From Gloeopeniophorella convolvens (Eukaryota; Basidiomycota; Agaricomycetes; Russulales), in contig WTXD01000013.1 of assembly GCA_022496205.1 (NCBI GenBank), forward strand, positions 518,995-582,994: DNA of 64,000 nucleotides, written 5' to 3'. Made by a program: the position numbers and the translations under genes. The notes beneath the pieces are model-generated. The model did no database searches. It saw only the letters and a list, made by a program, of their open reading frames with translations, and was not told the DNA's origin. Positions 22,262 through 34,395 of the stretch are shown one piece after another; positions within the stretch are counted from its first letter, which is position 1, and every line of letters begins with the position of its first letter.

Positions 22262-24662
22262 CTATGAGACGCGCGCTTCGTCTATCGTCGGCTGTCTACT
22301 GTGCGACATGCGCGAGGGCGGCGCCGACGTTGGTGATGTTGTCTCGCCATGCGTCGAGTCGGAGCCCGCGCGCGAGGGCGGCTGCAGGAAGGACGAGCGC
22401 CACCGACTCGGCACCTGTGCGCCGTACGATGTCGTCGTGTCTGTCGAGTTCGCGCTCGAGGGCTCTGCATACGTCGTTGTTGGTGTGATGGCTGACAGCG
22501 CGCCGGGTGCGTTCATTTCTGGGTCGACGAGCGGGCCATCTGTGGGCGTAGGGTTCACAGGTCGCGTGAGGACGGTGGCAACGCCCTTCTCCGTGTCCTT
22601 CTCCGTAGTCTTGCCGAGGGAGGCTTGTGATTCTGTGCTGCGGCTGCGCAGCGCAGAGAACGGCCGGCGAACCCAAAGGCGTTGCAGCCCCAGATTCCAC
22701 AGGGTGTTGAGGAACATGACCACAACCGTGATGGAGAAGAGGACGGCCATGATGATGCCAATCACAACGCGCGGGATTGGCGTGAGGTCGATGGGCTCGA
22801 GGAAGGCAATGAGTAGGCCGGCGCAAACGAAGCGAATGACAGCGAGGAATGTGGTGAGAATATCGGCGCGGCGCGTCTTGCCTGGCTTCAGTACGATGTG
22901 CGACAGCAGGAGGAACAGCTCCAGGATGATGATTACGACAACTTGAGCTTTGCCGCTGCCCTTGCCCGCCGAGATAACGATGGCACGAACGAGCGAAGCC
23001 ACAAGGGGCAATGCGAAGAAATAATAGCGCGGGACGCGATATTGCCCGTACAGAGGCTCATGGGCCGGAAGGTCTTCGGGAAGTAGCCATGGTGAAGAGC
23101 GGCGTCCGAACAACAGTATGCGAGAGACTGAGCCGCCCACGGCGCCCATGATTGCCAAGAAGGTGATGACGGAAATGAGGATTGCGAGCCACGAGTCCTT
23201 CATGGTCCACTGGTAAATGGCGAATGTAACCAGTGGGAAGAAGCAGATGAGCGCCTGCGAAAAGATTGGTGAGCACATCCACAATTTTCATACGCGCGGC
23301 ATGCACATACAATCCTGAGTCCCCAAGCGCGAGCGAAGATGGGGTACCGGGCTTGAACCTCCGCCAACCACTTTGAATGGACACGTTCTTGACGGGACGC
23401 CAGAACAATAACGCCGTAGATCATTGATAGCAGTGCTATTGTGATGGCGAGTAAAATTAGAGCAGAGAAGAACGCGGTCATGAAGGCGTTGGCCGTGGCA
23501 ATGCCGATGGTGTTGACGTAGATGGGCACCCCCGCATCCAGCACGTTTGAGGACTGCGATGTGACTGTCTCCACCACGCGTACAGCTGGATGGGCAGGAG
23601 CACCTTCGTCTTCTGCAAGCGCCCGTCGGGTAATCACAGAAAGATCTACACGGGGTAGCGCCTTGACAGCTGCGATCAGCGTTTGTGGGACGGCGAACTC
23701 AGCACTGCTGTATGGGCTGAGCTTGCGGTTGACTAGTGCGACAGATCCCTGGGCGTTGGAGCCCGCAAGGTTGCCGCCGGTGAGGTGGCGCATGTTCGTG
23801 ATACTTTTTTGCATGGAGGACACTGGCGACTGGGAGAAGAGTCCCATGGCCCATGAAAAGTCGAGTGTGAAGGCGCGGTAAACCACAGGATAGTTGAGAT
23901 CGAAGAAGCCGGAGGACGCAATGGTCTGGAACAGCCCGAGCAGATCAAGCAGTCGGAAAGGGGCTATGGAACCAGGGAGGAACGACTGCCACGCAGCCGA
24001 AAATAAGGCCAGGAATGCGACGCCGCCCGTAGCCCATGAAACCCCAGGCTGGTGAGTTGACCAACCGTTGGAGAGAGTGGACTGGATGCACGCTTTCAGC
24101 TCCCCGGTGCCCACTTCCGTCAGAGTGAGCTGTGCAAAGGCCTCAAGGTCGGGGATCTTGTAAGCAATTCCGGGTAGGTCGCGCCCAACCTTGACGGAGG
24201 AGGGAAGGGCGAGTGATTCCGAGCCATTGAAAACGTAAAGAGGGAGGGGGCAAAGGGCGCCGTTGAAGAGACTGCAGATATCTATGGTAATGTTGACGGG
24301 GTGCATGCCGTAGACATTGAGAAAGAGGTTGGCAGAGACGTTGACGTTCGCTTGCTGTTCACCCCTAGATGTGAGAGGACGCTCGAAGTAAAAATAGCCA
24401 GACTCACGACGGATGCAGCGGAGATATTGAAGACCAAGGAGTTGTTGGAAGGGAAGAATGCAACATCGAACTGTTCTACAAGAAGATTCTCTGGCGGAGC
24501 ACAATATGATACAGACGAAGTGACTGGGGCAAGGGAACAGGTCAGGGAGGGCTACTGCGCAGGAAAATGGAACGCACAAATAATGTCCTTGTGAGCGTGG
24601 ACGAGAGGAAAGGTAAAGAGAGAAAGAGCTGCAAGTCGCAACCGGGCGACAGAGAAGAACAT
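22262..24662 (-). CDS. TRP-like/Flc-family multi-pass membrane protein
   Basis: Four exons (24578-24662, 24408-24523, 23311-24354, 22262-23254) encode 745 residues. A signal peptide (FFSVARLRLAALSLFTFPL) leads into an extracytoplasmic ML-like domain (SYCAPPENLLVEQFDVAF, NVSANLFLNVYGMHPVNITI, a cysteine pair in ICSLFNGALCP). About nine hydrophobic helices follow, then a Ser/Thr-rich cytoplasmic tail of roughly 130 residues. This order, ML-like domain then TRP-like channel domain, is that of fungal Flc and Pkd2 proteins, linked to calcium homeostasis, FAD/haem handling in the ER, and wall integrity. Which subfamily applies cannot be decided here. It shares a 1.3-kb upstream region with the divergent peptidase gene. 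Confidence 0.85.
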
Positions 24663-25961
24663 GAAGGGCGAGAAGACGGGGCGGAGCACGGGGCGTCGGT
24701 CTGTGTAGATATAAAGATTCGGGACATGAGGCCTTTGTCCACGTTGTGCATTGTTCTGGGGTCACATACCGCGTTTATTGTTTTCTTGTCGGCAACGGCG
24801 TGTTGTGGCGGTGCTGCTGGCGGGAGAGAGGGAGAGGTCTAGGGAGTCGAAAAGAGAGTCGAGGGAGGGGCCTGGAGGACAGATGAACGCATGCGGGCGA
24901 CAAACGTCAACTGTTGGAGACTCGGTGGATGGTCGTTTACTTATCAATCGTGCTACCGCCGCGACTGCGCGTCTGCAGGCACAACCTGGCACAACTCCCG
25001 CCCCGAAGCCTGCGTCCGGTCACGTAATCTGTTCTTCTCTGCCTCCGTTCCGAGCCGCCGTCTCTCCGCTACCATCTGTTCGCAGCCTCTTTCACCAGCT
25101 TTCCCCATCTCTGCCTCTGTCTATCTGTCGGGTGCCTGGACCAATGTGTCAAAACAGTTGGGGCCACACCATCCCAGCAACACAGTTTCCACAACAGACT
25201 GCCCCACCGTACATAATGTGGCTATTTTTGGCTATCCGCGTTGTGATCAGGCTCCAGCTCATTCTTCTTTGGCTACGGAACACAGTCACTGCGAGACTCC
25301 CCGAGTCCATGACATGCTTTCACTAGGGCATTCGGAGAAAGCAGCGGGCCTTCAGCAGGTGTCCATATGATGACCTTGTATCTTAGCGCCAACACACATG
25401 CACGGCAGCTTCTTCGGATGCAAGTTCTCAAGCATTCCGAAACCCTGCCACCTCATCGATTGCAAGTTGTTCCACAACAGAATGTATTTCCGAATATACG
25501 AGCACATCAAGTCAACTACACAGAATCAACAAACATCCAGTAAAAATCCATCAGACAGATGCTCCTCTCGCTGGCAAGCCTGGCCTCCGCTCCGAAGAGC
25601 CGAAAACAAGCGAGCCAAACGTCCTCGAGACCACAAACTGGCCATGTTCTCTGTAAAACGAGGGAGCATGGATGTCATCCACTGGATTTGAAGGATGTGG
25701 CATGTGTAAACATGCAAGACTCGAGTTAGTTTCTATAGAATAGATCCTAGCTGAGTATGTTCTGAAGAAACAGATTTCGCAGTGTGAAGGCTTATAAACT
25801 TTCAACGTGGTCCGTGCGCGAACGCAGCACGTGATTCCACAGGCAACACGCGCCGCGGCGCAAGAGGACTTCTGGCCAAGGACGAATCCCAAGGACAAGG
25901 TAGAGCTGCCAGTTCTCGCATGTCACTTTGTCGGTGACAATCTTTCAACTTCATCACAACA
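24663..25961. other. Divergent intergenic region
   Basis: About 1.3 kb between the start of the TRP-like gene (minus) and the pyroglutamyl-peptidase-like gene (plus). Open frames of 90-190 codons occur on both strands (for example 24751-25326 plus, 25551-25898 minus), but none has domain-like sequence or supporting splice sites. The promoters of both genes must lie here. Confidence 0.35.
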
Positions 25962-27046
25962 ATGGCAAGGATTTCTACCATCAGTGCGGACGCCGATGCT
26001 CGAGTCCCCGAAAACGCGGTTCGAGTTCTTCTCACGGGCTACGGTGTGAGTTCTATGCAATCTTCGATACCATAGAGTCCTGTCGTCGCAGCTTCCTGGC
26101 GGCGTCTGTGCTAATTACTATCACAAGGTCAGCCTACATCGCGACATTCCCAGAACCCAACATGGCTCGCAGTCGCGCCGTTGAACAACGTCGTCATACC
26201 TTTAGAATTGGACCCGCCGTCCGCCGATGAGATGCAAATCATCCTCGACGCTGACCATCCAAACGGTTATCCTTCCTATACCCCTCAGCATATACACATC
26301 TCGGCTTTGCAGCTCCCTCTTACGTATGATGCCATTTTGGAACATGTGCCTGGCCTTCATGCACGCCCACCGACACTTCCACCTGCCAATCCCCCTGAGA
26401 TGGACGTAGCAACTCCACCAGAGGATGGCTATGACTTTATCTTCCACATCGGCCTCGCCGGCCGGGGTCCGTTTCGTATCGAACGTCTGGGACACAAGAC
26501 GGGATACAGGATCAAGGACTCAGACAACCGGCATGCCCCTGTCGTCGAGTTCCTTCCCGAGGCGAACGCCCTAGAACAAGCTCAGACAGAGATGATTGAA
26601 CAGATGCGCGCATCTGCGAACATGGTCATCGCAGGGCCCGCGAGCCCCATCGATGCGACTATCGAGCAGCCAACTCGTGGGTTCGGCAAGGGTTACGAGT
26701 CGTACCCAGAAGATTTGCACACAATGATCGACGTGGAGCAACTCGTGCACAGCATGAAGCAAGAGGGCATGGAGGTGAGTCCCTTATCTCTGTCTTCCTG
26801 CATTCTCTCAAGTCGATCTCTCAGCAACTCTACTCCTCGATGGATGCGGGACATTACGTCTGCGACTACACATACTACTGCTCTCTGGCCGAGTCGCGCC
26901 GCACGTCATTACGCCCGGAAAAAGGGACGCTTACAAAGGTCCTCTTTATGCACTGCTGTCCTGTCGATCAGCCTTTCAGTACGGAGCAAGTCACTGATAC
27001 GATCCGGAAGATCATAATGTGGGTGTCTAGAAACGAGCGATGGTGA
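25962..27046 (+). CDS. Pyroglutamyl-peptidase I-like cysteine peptidase (family C15)
   Basis: The enzyme removes N-terminal pyroglutamate from peptides in the cytosol. Exons 25962-26045, 26154-26774 and 26825-27046 are in phase and give about 309 residues. VRVLLTGYG marks the N-terminal strand, NPTWLAV follows, and FIFHIGLAGRG then RLGHKTGYRIKDSDN match the core including the glutamate-loop region. The catalytic cysteine is in DAGHYVCDYTYY, and the catalytic histidine probably in LFMHCCPVDQP. Compared with bacterial and animal enzymes there is a long insert rich in P and E (about residues 85-190), as in other fungal homologs. Odd point: the usual PF after the first glycine motif is missing at the first splice junction. 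A 12-nt exon (26092-26103) can be inserted in frame but does not restore it. Confidence 0.78.
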
Positions 27047-28877
27047 CAACGGTGAAGTGTATCTTTTTTTTTCGTCAAATAACTGCTGGCAGACGTCACG
27101 AAACCCTTAGCATGGCATCCATTACGCGGTTGGGCCACAATTCCTGTCTCTCTCTCTCTCTCTGGTACCTGTGTTTTTTTTGGACTGGTGTATTCACGGT
27201 GTATATGTCTTCCTCTGTGGGATACCTGTTTACTGTCTACTACCTTTATATTCACAATACACGCGTGATATAAGGAGCTTAAATCCTCGCGCACAGAATC
27301 CATATGCGTAACAGTGAGCTGGCCAATGACTGTTACTTAGAATGGGGTTTGGTGGCTTTCGCAAAAGATCGATAGACAGAGACAGGCGTCGAGTTCGATA
27401 CGAGGGGGAAGGTGCATCAAAAGGCCCACAGACGCTCAGACAGGTAGCCAGAGCGGTCAAAAAACCTGACGGATGTCTTCGATACATGGACGCGCATGCC
27501 TCACGTCTCAAGAGACCCAGCTGTAAATCCAGCCTACGCGAACACCGAGTGGCGAAGCTGGCCACCGGAGGCCAAGCGCGGGCGCTTCACAAGAGAAGTT
27601 GCGGCGAAAAAAGGCCGCGGGTGGGCGGCAATGCCATGCCGCGGACACGCCTGAGCGAGCGCGCGATCGGAGAGCACGCCAAACATAGCACGGGAAGGCT
27701 GGACAGGCTGTGTGCACCGGACATTGCTACCAAAAGTGCCGGGCGCAGATCAGAACGCGAAGGCTGGGGCGCGGCGGCGCCGAGATGGGGCTGAGCTCGA
27801 GAGGATGGCATGCCCACAGCGGCGTAGAGAGCCCTTTCGAACCGCACTAGAATCTCGCGCGGCTCGTAGGTCCACGAGGGCTAGCGTCGACTCGGTAGAA
27901 GATGCTGTTCCGGGCTATATTGACGGCTGCCGGCACCAAGTGAACGCCAACGCGAGAACAGGGTTGTCGGAATGGCATATGTAGATTAGGATGGCAGTCG
28001 GATAGCCAAACTACCCAAAGCCACTCTTGGTGGGCGCAGTTGATAGAGAGGCGCTCCGTGTAGCCTTTGAAGCGATACGAGAGCTTTCATGATAAGTTGT
28101 TCACGTCAGTGTACCATGCGGTAGACAAGTATTTATGCAAGTGCGGCCCAAGCTTGCTCCACAGGCCATTTGATGATCGGGCCCAGGTGCGCTGGAAAGA
28201 GTGGATGCGCAAAAGGCGCTTTAGTCATCGCCAGACATGGAAGGTCATACGACTTTCGTGAGAGATAAGTAGGGCCCACGGCCGAATGAGATTAGGCTTC
28301 GCTTCCGAATCCTGTGCGGAGAGGCTGGGAGACATCCGACAGCTCGCTAACTCTGACAAGAGTTGGCTGACGGTCGAAATGATGCGTCCAATACGCCCCA
28401 AGCAAATGATGGAGCACGAATACGAAACGTCACATAATGAGGACCAAAGAACGCCTTCGCTGTAGGCATGGACGGAGACTTGCCGTGTTGGCGCGCGTGT
28501 AGAGAGTCAACTAGTCACAGGACGATTAGCCGCGACCCGGAGGTTGCTTGATGCCGCCGTCGGGTGGAGATTATCAATTATTTTAGGCTGACAAGAGGGC
28601 TTGTCCGAGCACCGCCTCGACATTATTACGGGTGGTCTAGCGCACAGCTAGTACAAGAACCACCACCCACCCACGTTCACTCGTGTGGTCGACCCTCTCC
28701 GCGTCTTCAAATACCGGGCTTCCCCTTCGCACCGTCTGAGCGCCCTTCTCCCCATCAATATCGCAGAGCCTCATATAGGCTGCCTTCCTATTGCGCTACT
28801 TCTCGGTGGTCTTGTTCGTCTCCGGCCCCTGCTTCGCTCTTTCGACCTTCACGCTGTATTTCTTTAGTTAACCATTC
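27047..28877. other. Long intergenic region before the Rho GTPase gene
   Basis: About 1.8 kb without a supported gene. It holds a TC microsatellite (27146-27163) and several open frames of 60-150 codons whose products look random (basic, Arg-rich). The last 250 bases before 28878 are rich in C and T and probably contain the promoter and 5' leader of the GTPase gene. Confidence 0.35.
27146..27163. repeat. (TC)n microsatellite
   Basis: About nine TC dinucleotides in tandem, in the 3' flank of the peptidase gene. Confidence 0.85.
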
Positions 28878-29933
28878 ATGTCGTCCCAATCTCCAGTGCG
28901 TGGCCTGGCGTGCGCATTCTGACGGCGTTCTAATTTGCTCACTATTCTCCATGCAGCTCCGGCGGAAGCTCGTCATTGTTGGCGATGGTAGGCGCAAAGC
29001 AAAGGCACCGCAGGGGCATTCTGACCGCGTGCCTTTCAGGTGCTTGTGGCAAGACCTCGCTGTTGTGTTCCTTCGCACTTGGGGAGTTCCCGAAGGAATA
29101 TGTGAGTGCAAATGTTTCAATTGTTCCATATCGTCATGCTCATGCTGCCCTTCCAGCAACCTAGTATGTTCCCTGCCTAACTAAGTGGCGTCCGCAGCGC
29201 TTATTCATGCCCAATCCACTTTTCTTCTCTCCTGCTCTCTAGCGATCTTCGAAAATTATGTTGCCGAGATTCGACTGGACGGCAAGGCGGTGCAGTTGGC
29301 GTTGTGGGATACTGCGTACGTCCCCGCATCAATCATGTTGTCGCGGCGCTCACACTGTTGTGCAGGGGCCAGGAAGAGTACGAGGTTCGTTCGTAATATG
29401 TTGTCATTGTGGCTCAGGTCTTACGCATGATTCCGTACAGCGACTACGACCACTTTCCTATTCAAAATCACACGTCATCCTAATTGCCTTTGCTATTGAC
29501 ACTCCTGACTCCCTGGAGAACGTTACTGTAAAGGTGCGTGGCCCTGGTTGCGAAGGGCCAGCTCCAGTTGCGCTGACGTCATATCACTCGCTTGCAGTGG
29601 ATTGAAGAAGTGCGGTCTATCTGTGGCCCCGTGATCCCCATAATACTCGTTGGGTGCAAGGCAGACCTGCGTCCACCGCCCAACGACCCTACTATCAGCC
29701 AATACGTTTCGCGAGCGCAGGCGGAGCGAGTAGCGCAATCGATTGGCGCGCGCGGATATAAGGAATGTTCGGCGCTCAAGATCGAGGGTGTCGACGACGT
29801 TTTCGAGGCTGCGACGCGGGTGAGCATGCTCATGCGTGAAGGCGTCTCCGGCGACACCCACGCAAGGCGGCGGAGCAGTGTGTCTGGCGACCGCGAGGCT
29901 AGCCATGAGGGCAGGTGCTGCGTCATTTGCTAG
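28878..29933 (+). CDS. Rho-family small GTPase
   Basis: Eight exons (28878-28895, 28957-28987, 29040-29101, 29157-29163, 29243-29315, 29366-29384, 29441-29533, 29598-29933) total 639 nt and give 212 residues. The GTPase motifs are in order: P-loop GDGACGKTS, switch I PTIFENYVAE, DTAGQEEYERLRPLSY in switch II, a degenerate NKxD (VGCKADLR) just before the Rho-insert region, and ECSAL. The C-terminus is CVIC preceded by another cysteine, a prenylation signal for membrane attachment. Such proteins control actin, wall synthesis and polarity; the sequence is near the Rho1/Rho2 group, but I cannot assign the subtype. The fourth exon is only 7 nt and supplies part of switch I; it gives Gln where Rho proteins normally have Val before PT. 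Confidence 0.93.
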
Positions 29934-30463
29934 AGACGTCGCCCACAGGGTGGCAGGGGCTGAGGTCTCCGTTTACGATGGACATTGATTTATCCCTTTC
30001 TTTCTTCGAGCCGTTCATCTCACATCCGCACGTTATGTATCTTTCATTCAGACTTCCGTCGCCTGCCATTGGGTGTGATGTGTTATTTTCGTCATGCTTG
30101 CTTGGTGCGTATGAGGCAATATGGAACTTTTCAGGAAGCTCGTTACTGAAAGGTGTCGGCCTTTCGAAATTGCACCTCATAAGCACTCACGTTACTTAAA
30201 CGTGAGCTGTAATAGTGGAATACTGTTTCCCTCAGGCGGTACGGACTGGACCTAACCTCAGACTTGGGCTTCCTTTTCGAGACCCTATGCCTTCCTTGGA
30301 GTGGAACGATTATAGAGGCTTGTGTAATCGGATTTCCAGTATATCATCGCCGTTGGAAAGACCAAGAATCGCTGACCTTCTCTGAGAATCAGGACTTGTC
30401 GCCCCCGTCATCCAGCAATAGTGTCTAAACGCAGAGAGTATTGGTTTTGTAAGGCTACTGACC
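29934..30463. other. Intergenic, Rho gene 3' flank and APS kinase promoter
   Basis: 530 bases between two plus-strand genes. No open frame of note, RNA gene or repeat was recognised. Confidence 0.4.
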
Positions 30464-31303
30464 ATGGCGACAAATATTACCTTCCACCCTGGTATGCTCT
30501 GATGGTCGGCTTGGTGGTTTAATCCGCTATTTACCACGTGTGTAGAATCTGTCAACCCTGGAGAACGTGTGGAACTCCTGCAGCAGAAGGGCATCACGAT
30601 CTGGTTGACCGGACTCAGCGCCAGCGGCAAGGTAAGAGACTCATGTTATGACTCTCGGGCCGAGTCTCAAGTTAGCGACTAACTTAACAGACACGCGCAG
30701 TCCACCATCGCATGTGCTCTCGAGCAGCATCTTCTCCACCTCCATAAATTTACGTACCGTCTGGACGGCGACAATATCCGTTTTGGCCTGAACAAGGATC
30801 TCGGCTTTGATGAGAAGTCCCGGAACGAGAACATCCGTCGAATTGGCGAGGTGCGGTGCTTGTTCTCACTCTTTGACGTGAGGTGGGCCTCTAACAGCAG
30901 TCTTGTCGGGTCTAGGTTTCACGCTTGTTCACGGATGCAGCATGCATCACGCTGACCGCGTTTATATCACCGTACCGCGCTGACCGGGAGCTCGCTCGAA
31001 AAATCCACGAGGACGCTGGCTTGAGCTTCGTTGAGGTCTTCGTCGATGCACCTTTAGAGGTTGTAGAGCAGCGCGACCCGAAAGGGCTCTACAAGAAGGC
31101 GAGAGCGGGTGAAATCAAAGGTGCGTCTTGACACCCTCGTGACATTGACGGCGTCTCTGAACAAATCAGACTTCACCGGAATCTCTGCACCCTACGAGCC
31201 ACCGCCGAACCCGGAGCTGCATGTCAAGACTGCGGAGTGCGACGTGAAGGAGGCCGTCCGTATCATCACGGACTATCTTTCCGAAAAGGGCTACATTTCG
31301 TAG
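30464..31303 (+). CDS. MET14: Adenylylsulfate (APS) kinase
   Basis: Five exons (30464-30491, 30546-30631, 30701-30850, 30916-31120, 31170-31303) encode 200 residues, the usual fungal length. The enzyme phosphorylates APS to PAPS with ATP, the second step of sulfate assimilation towards cysteine and methionine. The P-loop [10 protein letters not shown] is split by intron 2. Further signatures are [37 protein letters not shown] and [29 protein letters not shown] near the end is also typical. No signal peptide, so cytosolic. The methionine-salvage gene ADI1 lies 11 kb away, but the distance argues against any direct linkage. Identity is secure. Confidence 0.96.
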
Positions 31304-31470
31304 ACTAGTGCGCCAGGCTAGACTTCAACGTTCAACAGCCAATCATCCATGTATGCAGACTACTCGATGGAGTTATCGGCGATACATGTAATAAAGTACA
31401 TCAGAGTGTGCGTGGATTGTGGATATGTGTGCGAGATGTAAAATGGATGCAGGAATGGTCAAGAATCCTG

Positions 31471-34395
31471 TCAGCGGGCAGCCAGTGCCAACGCATCGCT
31501 TTCGTCATCAGTACCTGTGGTTCCTTCATAGCTGGGACCGTGGTCGGGGTCTTCCGCCTCCTCTTCTATTCGATCCTCACTAGACCTCTCCAGAAGCTGA
31601 GTAAGCCCAAGCTCGGTTATCGATAGCCATTGCATCAGGTCATCCACGATACGTCCGAGCTCTGCATGGGTGTCTTCGTGGGAAGCCATAAGTGCGGCAA
31701 AATCCAACTTCCTGACTGGGGGAAGAGAAGTCGGGGAGGTGGAGGGGAATGAGCCGTTACGCCGGTGCACGGCAGGGAAAAGAGAGGATGAAGCAGATGA
31801 TGGAAGGCCAGGATGGAGGTCTGGACTGGGAATCAGGTGGGATATGCCATTCGCTCTTCCAAAGCTGGTGGAAGGTGCAAGTGAAGCGTTGGCACTTTGT
31901 GGATGAGTACCGTCGAGTGGAACAAACGAGAAATTCAGGTGGCTCGGTGCGGCCGTGAATGGTTTGAGATTTGTAGTCAGTGTTGTTGGCGACGGAGGCA
32001 ATAAATCGGTCATTCCTAATTGGTGCTCTAGTGTGGGCACCTGAGTGTGGTGTCAGAATATACACCACGCCGAAACCAATATCACTGTCTTGCCTTCAGA
32101 ACATCCTTCAAACCTGGTAAGCTGGAGAGGTCACCAATGCCACCCGCAGATCCCCCGCTCCGATCCCGACTAGCCTTGGCAAAAGGTTTCACTGGTGGAG
32201 CAATGGGAGTCGTCTCCATGACTGCCAGTGATGCAAGTCTATGAAGACTGGGCCTTCGCTGGGATTTAGGCCCTCCGGTGGGCGGGCCGACGTAAAGTTC
32301 ATGGGGTGGTTCATCAGCAGGAGTCGCAGAGCGAGATCTGCCTAGTACAGGAGGAACTGCGCGCGGCGGGGAAGGACGTCGGGGAGAGCCAGTTTGGATT
32401 CGGGCATCGAGTGAATGTGTAGTATTATGGAGTGAAATTGACGAGCTCGACGTACTGGCTCGAGTCGGAGATGTGCGAGAATGTGCTCTTAGTCCAGAAT
32501 GAGAAGACATAGAGGGATCGCTATCAGGAGGTGGGTATTCGGGGAATTGAAAGTCGGAAGCCGAAACGTTGCCACGCTCGAGACCTGAACGTGTGGACAA
32601 CCCTTGAGCACTGCCCTGCGAGCGATTTCGGAAGGCGGGGCCACGTCTTGAAATTGCCGGCGCTTGCCCTAGGTCTGTCAGCAGTGTATCGGATTTGTTC
32701 GTCGAAAGGAAGTTCGTGTCCTGGCTTGGCCCCTGGGGCGGGTACTCCGGACTGGGGCTGCCTTGGTCTAAGCGGATGTCGCGGGGGGCGGAGAGCTTCG
32801 GGGTGACGAAAAGAGGCGTGGGTGTGCTACTACCGCTCACCATGGATCCGGACGGCGACGAGCTACGGGCGATGTTGAATGTATCAGCATCACTGTGTCG
32901 CGACGAGGCAGGGAGCACATTCTCCTCGGGGGGTGATGAGCCGGCTAGGTTTGTTTTGGCACCCCTAGAGGTGGTGCGCGGCGGGAATGCGAAGGTGGCG
33001 TTACTCAGATTGGGACCATCTTCAAAGCTGTTTTCAACCCGAAGAGCTCGTCTCGCGGCCCGGTCACGTGGGGCAGGTAGTGGCACGGCAGGGGACGGCG
33101 GGGGAAGGGGAGATACAGGGATGCCAACGGCGCCACTTTTACCAGTTGCACCGAATCCAGGGATGCGGAACGGGTCTGGCGCGGAAGCAGCATCACCATC
33201 GAAGATACCCCGGAGGGATTTGGGTAGTTGAGATGGCTGCGGTCTGACAGTCGCGAAGTTTTCCTCTCCATCAACAGTGGTAGCTCGAAGAGATGCCGTG
33301 GCATCAAACGAGCGACCTCGCACAGTATCAAACTCCCAGGGATTTTCATCAGGATCTGTATTGCCGCTGGTTGACTATCAGCTAGTATCCGAATGAGTCA
33401 CAAGGGGGAGATACTTACTCGTCTTCGTCCTTCTCCCAAGGTAAAGGCTCTGAAAGGTCTGAAGGTTTGGAGCCCTTCTTAATCCATCCGTCGTAACGGG
33501 ATAGAAGGTCTTTGAGTATGGTGAAAGGGCTTTTCGTAGCATTCTTGATCCATTTAGTCTTCAAGAGTTCTTCTGCGGTTAAACGCTATGTCATGTCAGT
33601 GGGTGAATGCTCATGCAGCAAGGGTGGACAAACGTCGGATGGTGACTCAGTCAAACAGAAGGGAATGAAGTCACGTAGATCCTTGCTCCCTTCGCCGTCG
33701 ATAAGTCGAGGAGGTTTGACCTTCGGAATCATCTGGATGACCTTCAAGTGGGCAATGCGGAAGTGTGGAGGGCTGCCTTTGATCATTTCATAAATCATGA
33801 TACCCAGACTCCAGATGTCTGCCTTGGTATCGTACGCAGGAACGGGTTGGGCAACCTCGGGGGCCATCCAGTAAGGTGTACCAATGAAGGTATTCCGTTT
33901 ACTGCTCGTCGTCGCGAGAAGTGCCGAAACCCCGAAGTCGCAAATCATGACCTTCCCAGACGCCGTGACAAGTACATTGGCCGCCTTGATATCTCGATGA
34001 ATAACATTGGATTTGTGCAAGTAATTGAGGCCGACAAGTACTTCGCGCACAATGACGACGACATACTTCTCCTCGAGGCAGTTGTCGGGAGAAGACTGCA
34101 TTAGGCTGTACACACTCCCTCCTTGAGCGAATTCCATTACGATCCAAACGCGAGGTCCATCGAGATAGCAGCCGTAGTATTTTGTGATGTTTGGACCGTC
34201 ACGGAGCTGCGTCAAGAGGGCAACCTCACTTTGGATGCTGTCAACGTCGTCTCCATCATCGGCGTCGAGGTCAATGATCTTGAGGGCAACCACATTTCCG
34301 GTGGGACGGTGAATTCCCTTGTGAACAGAGCCATAGGAACCTTTTCCGACTGTCTCTAGGCGTTGATAGAGCTGGTGCACGGAGGGTTGGGTCAT
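31471..34395 (-). CDS. STE20/GC-kinase family Ser/Thr kinase (Nak1/POD-6-like)
   Basis: Four exons (33634-34395, 33419-33585, 32094-33366, 31471-32040) give 923 residues. The kinase domain (about residues 10-270) is complete: GKGSYGSVHKG, catalytic Lys in VALKIID, HRDIKAANVL, DFGVSA, and the STE20-group activation segment GTPYWMAPEV. A Ser/Pro-rich tail of more than 500 residues follows, with a conserved-looking C-terminal helix (FAALMASHEDTHAELGRIV). Domain order and kinase sequence fit fission yeast Nak1 and Neurospora POD-6, the upstream kinase of the MOR/RAM polarity pathway acting on an Ndr kinase. The last intron (32041-32093) is GC..AG (AAG|GCAAG). The ATG at 34395 is chosen because the conserved kinase N-terminus starts there; the frame is open further upstream. 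It shares a divergent promoter with eIF2B gamma. Confidence 0.9.

Noticed and set aside
22308..22946. 212-codon plus-strand frame
   Set aside because: Antisense to the TRP-like gene, whose frame is conserved.
25398..25898. Overlapping 97- and 115-codon frames on opposite strands
   Set aside because: No domain-like sequence, no consistent splice sites and no clear family. Left as intergenic.
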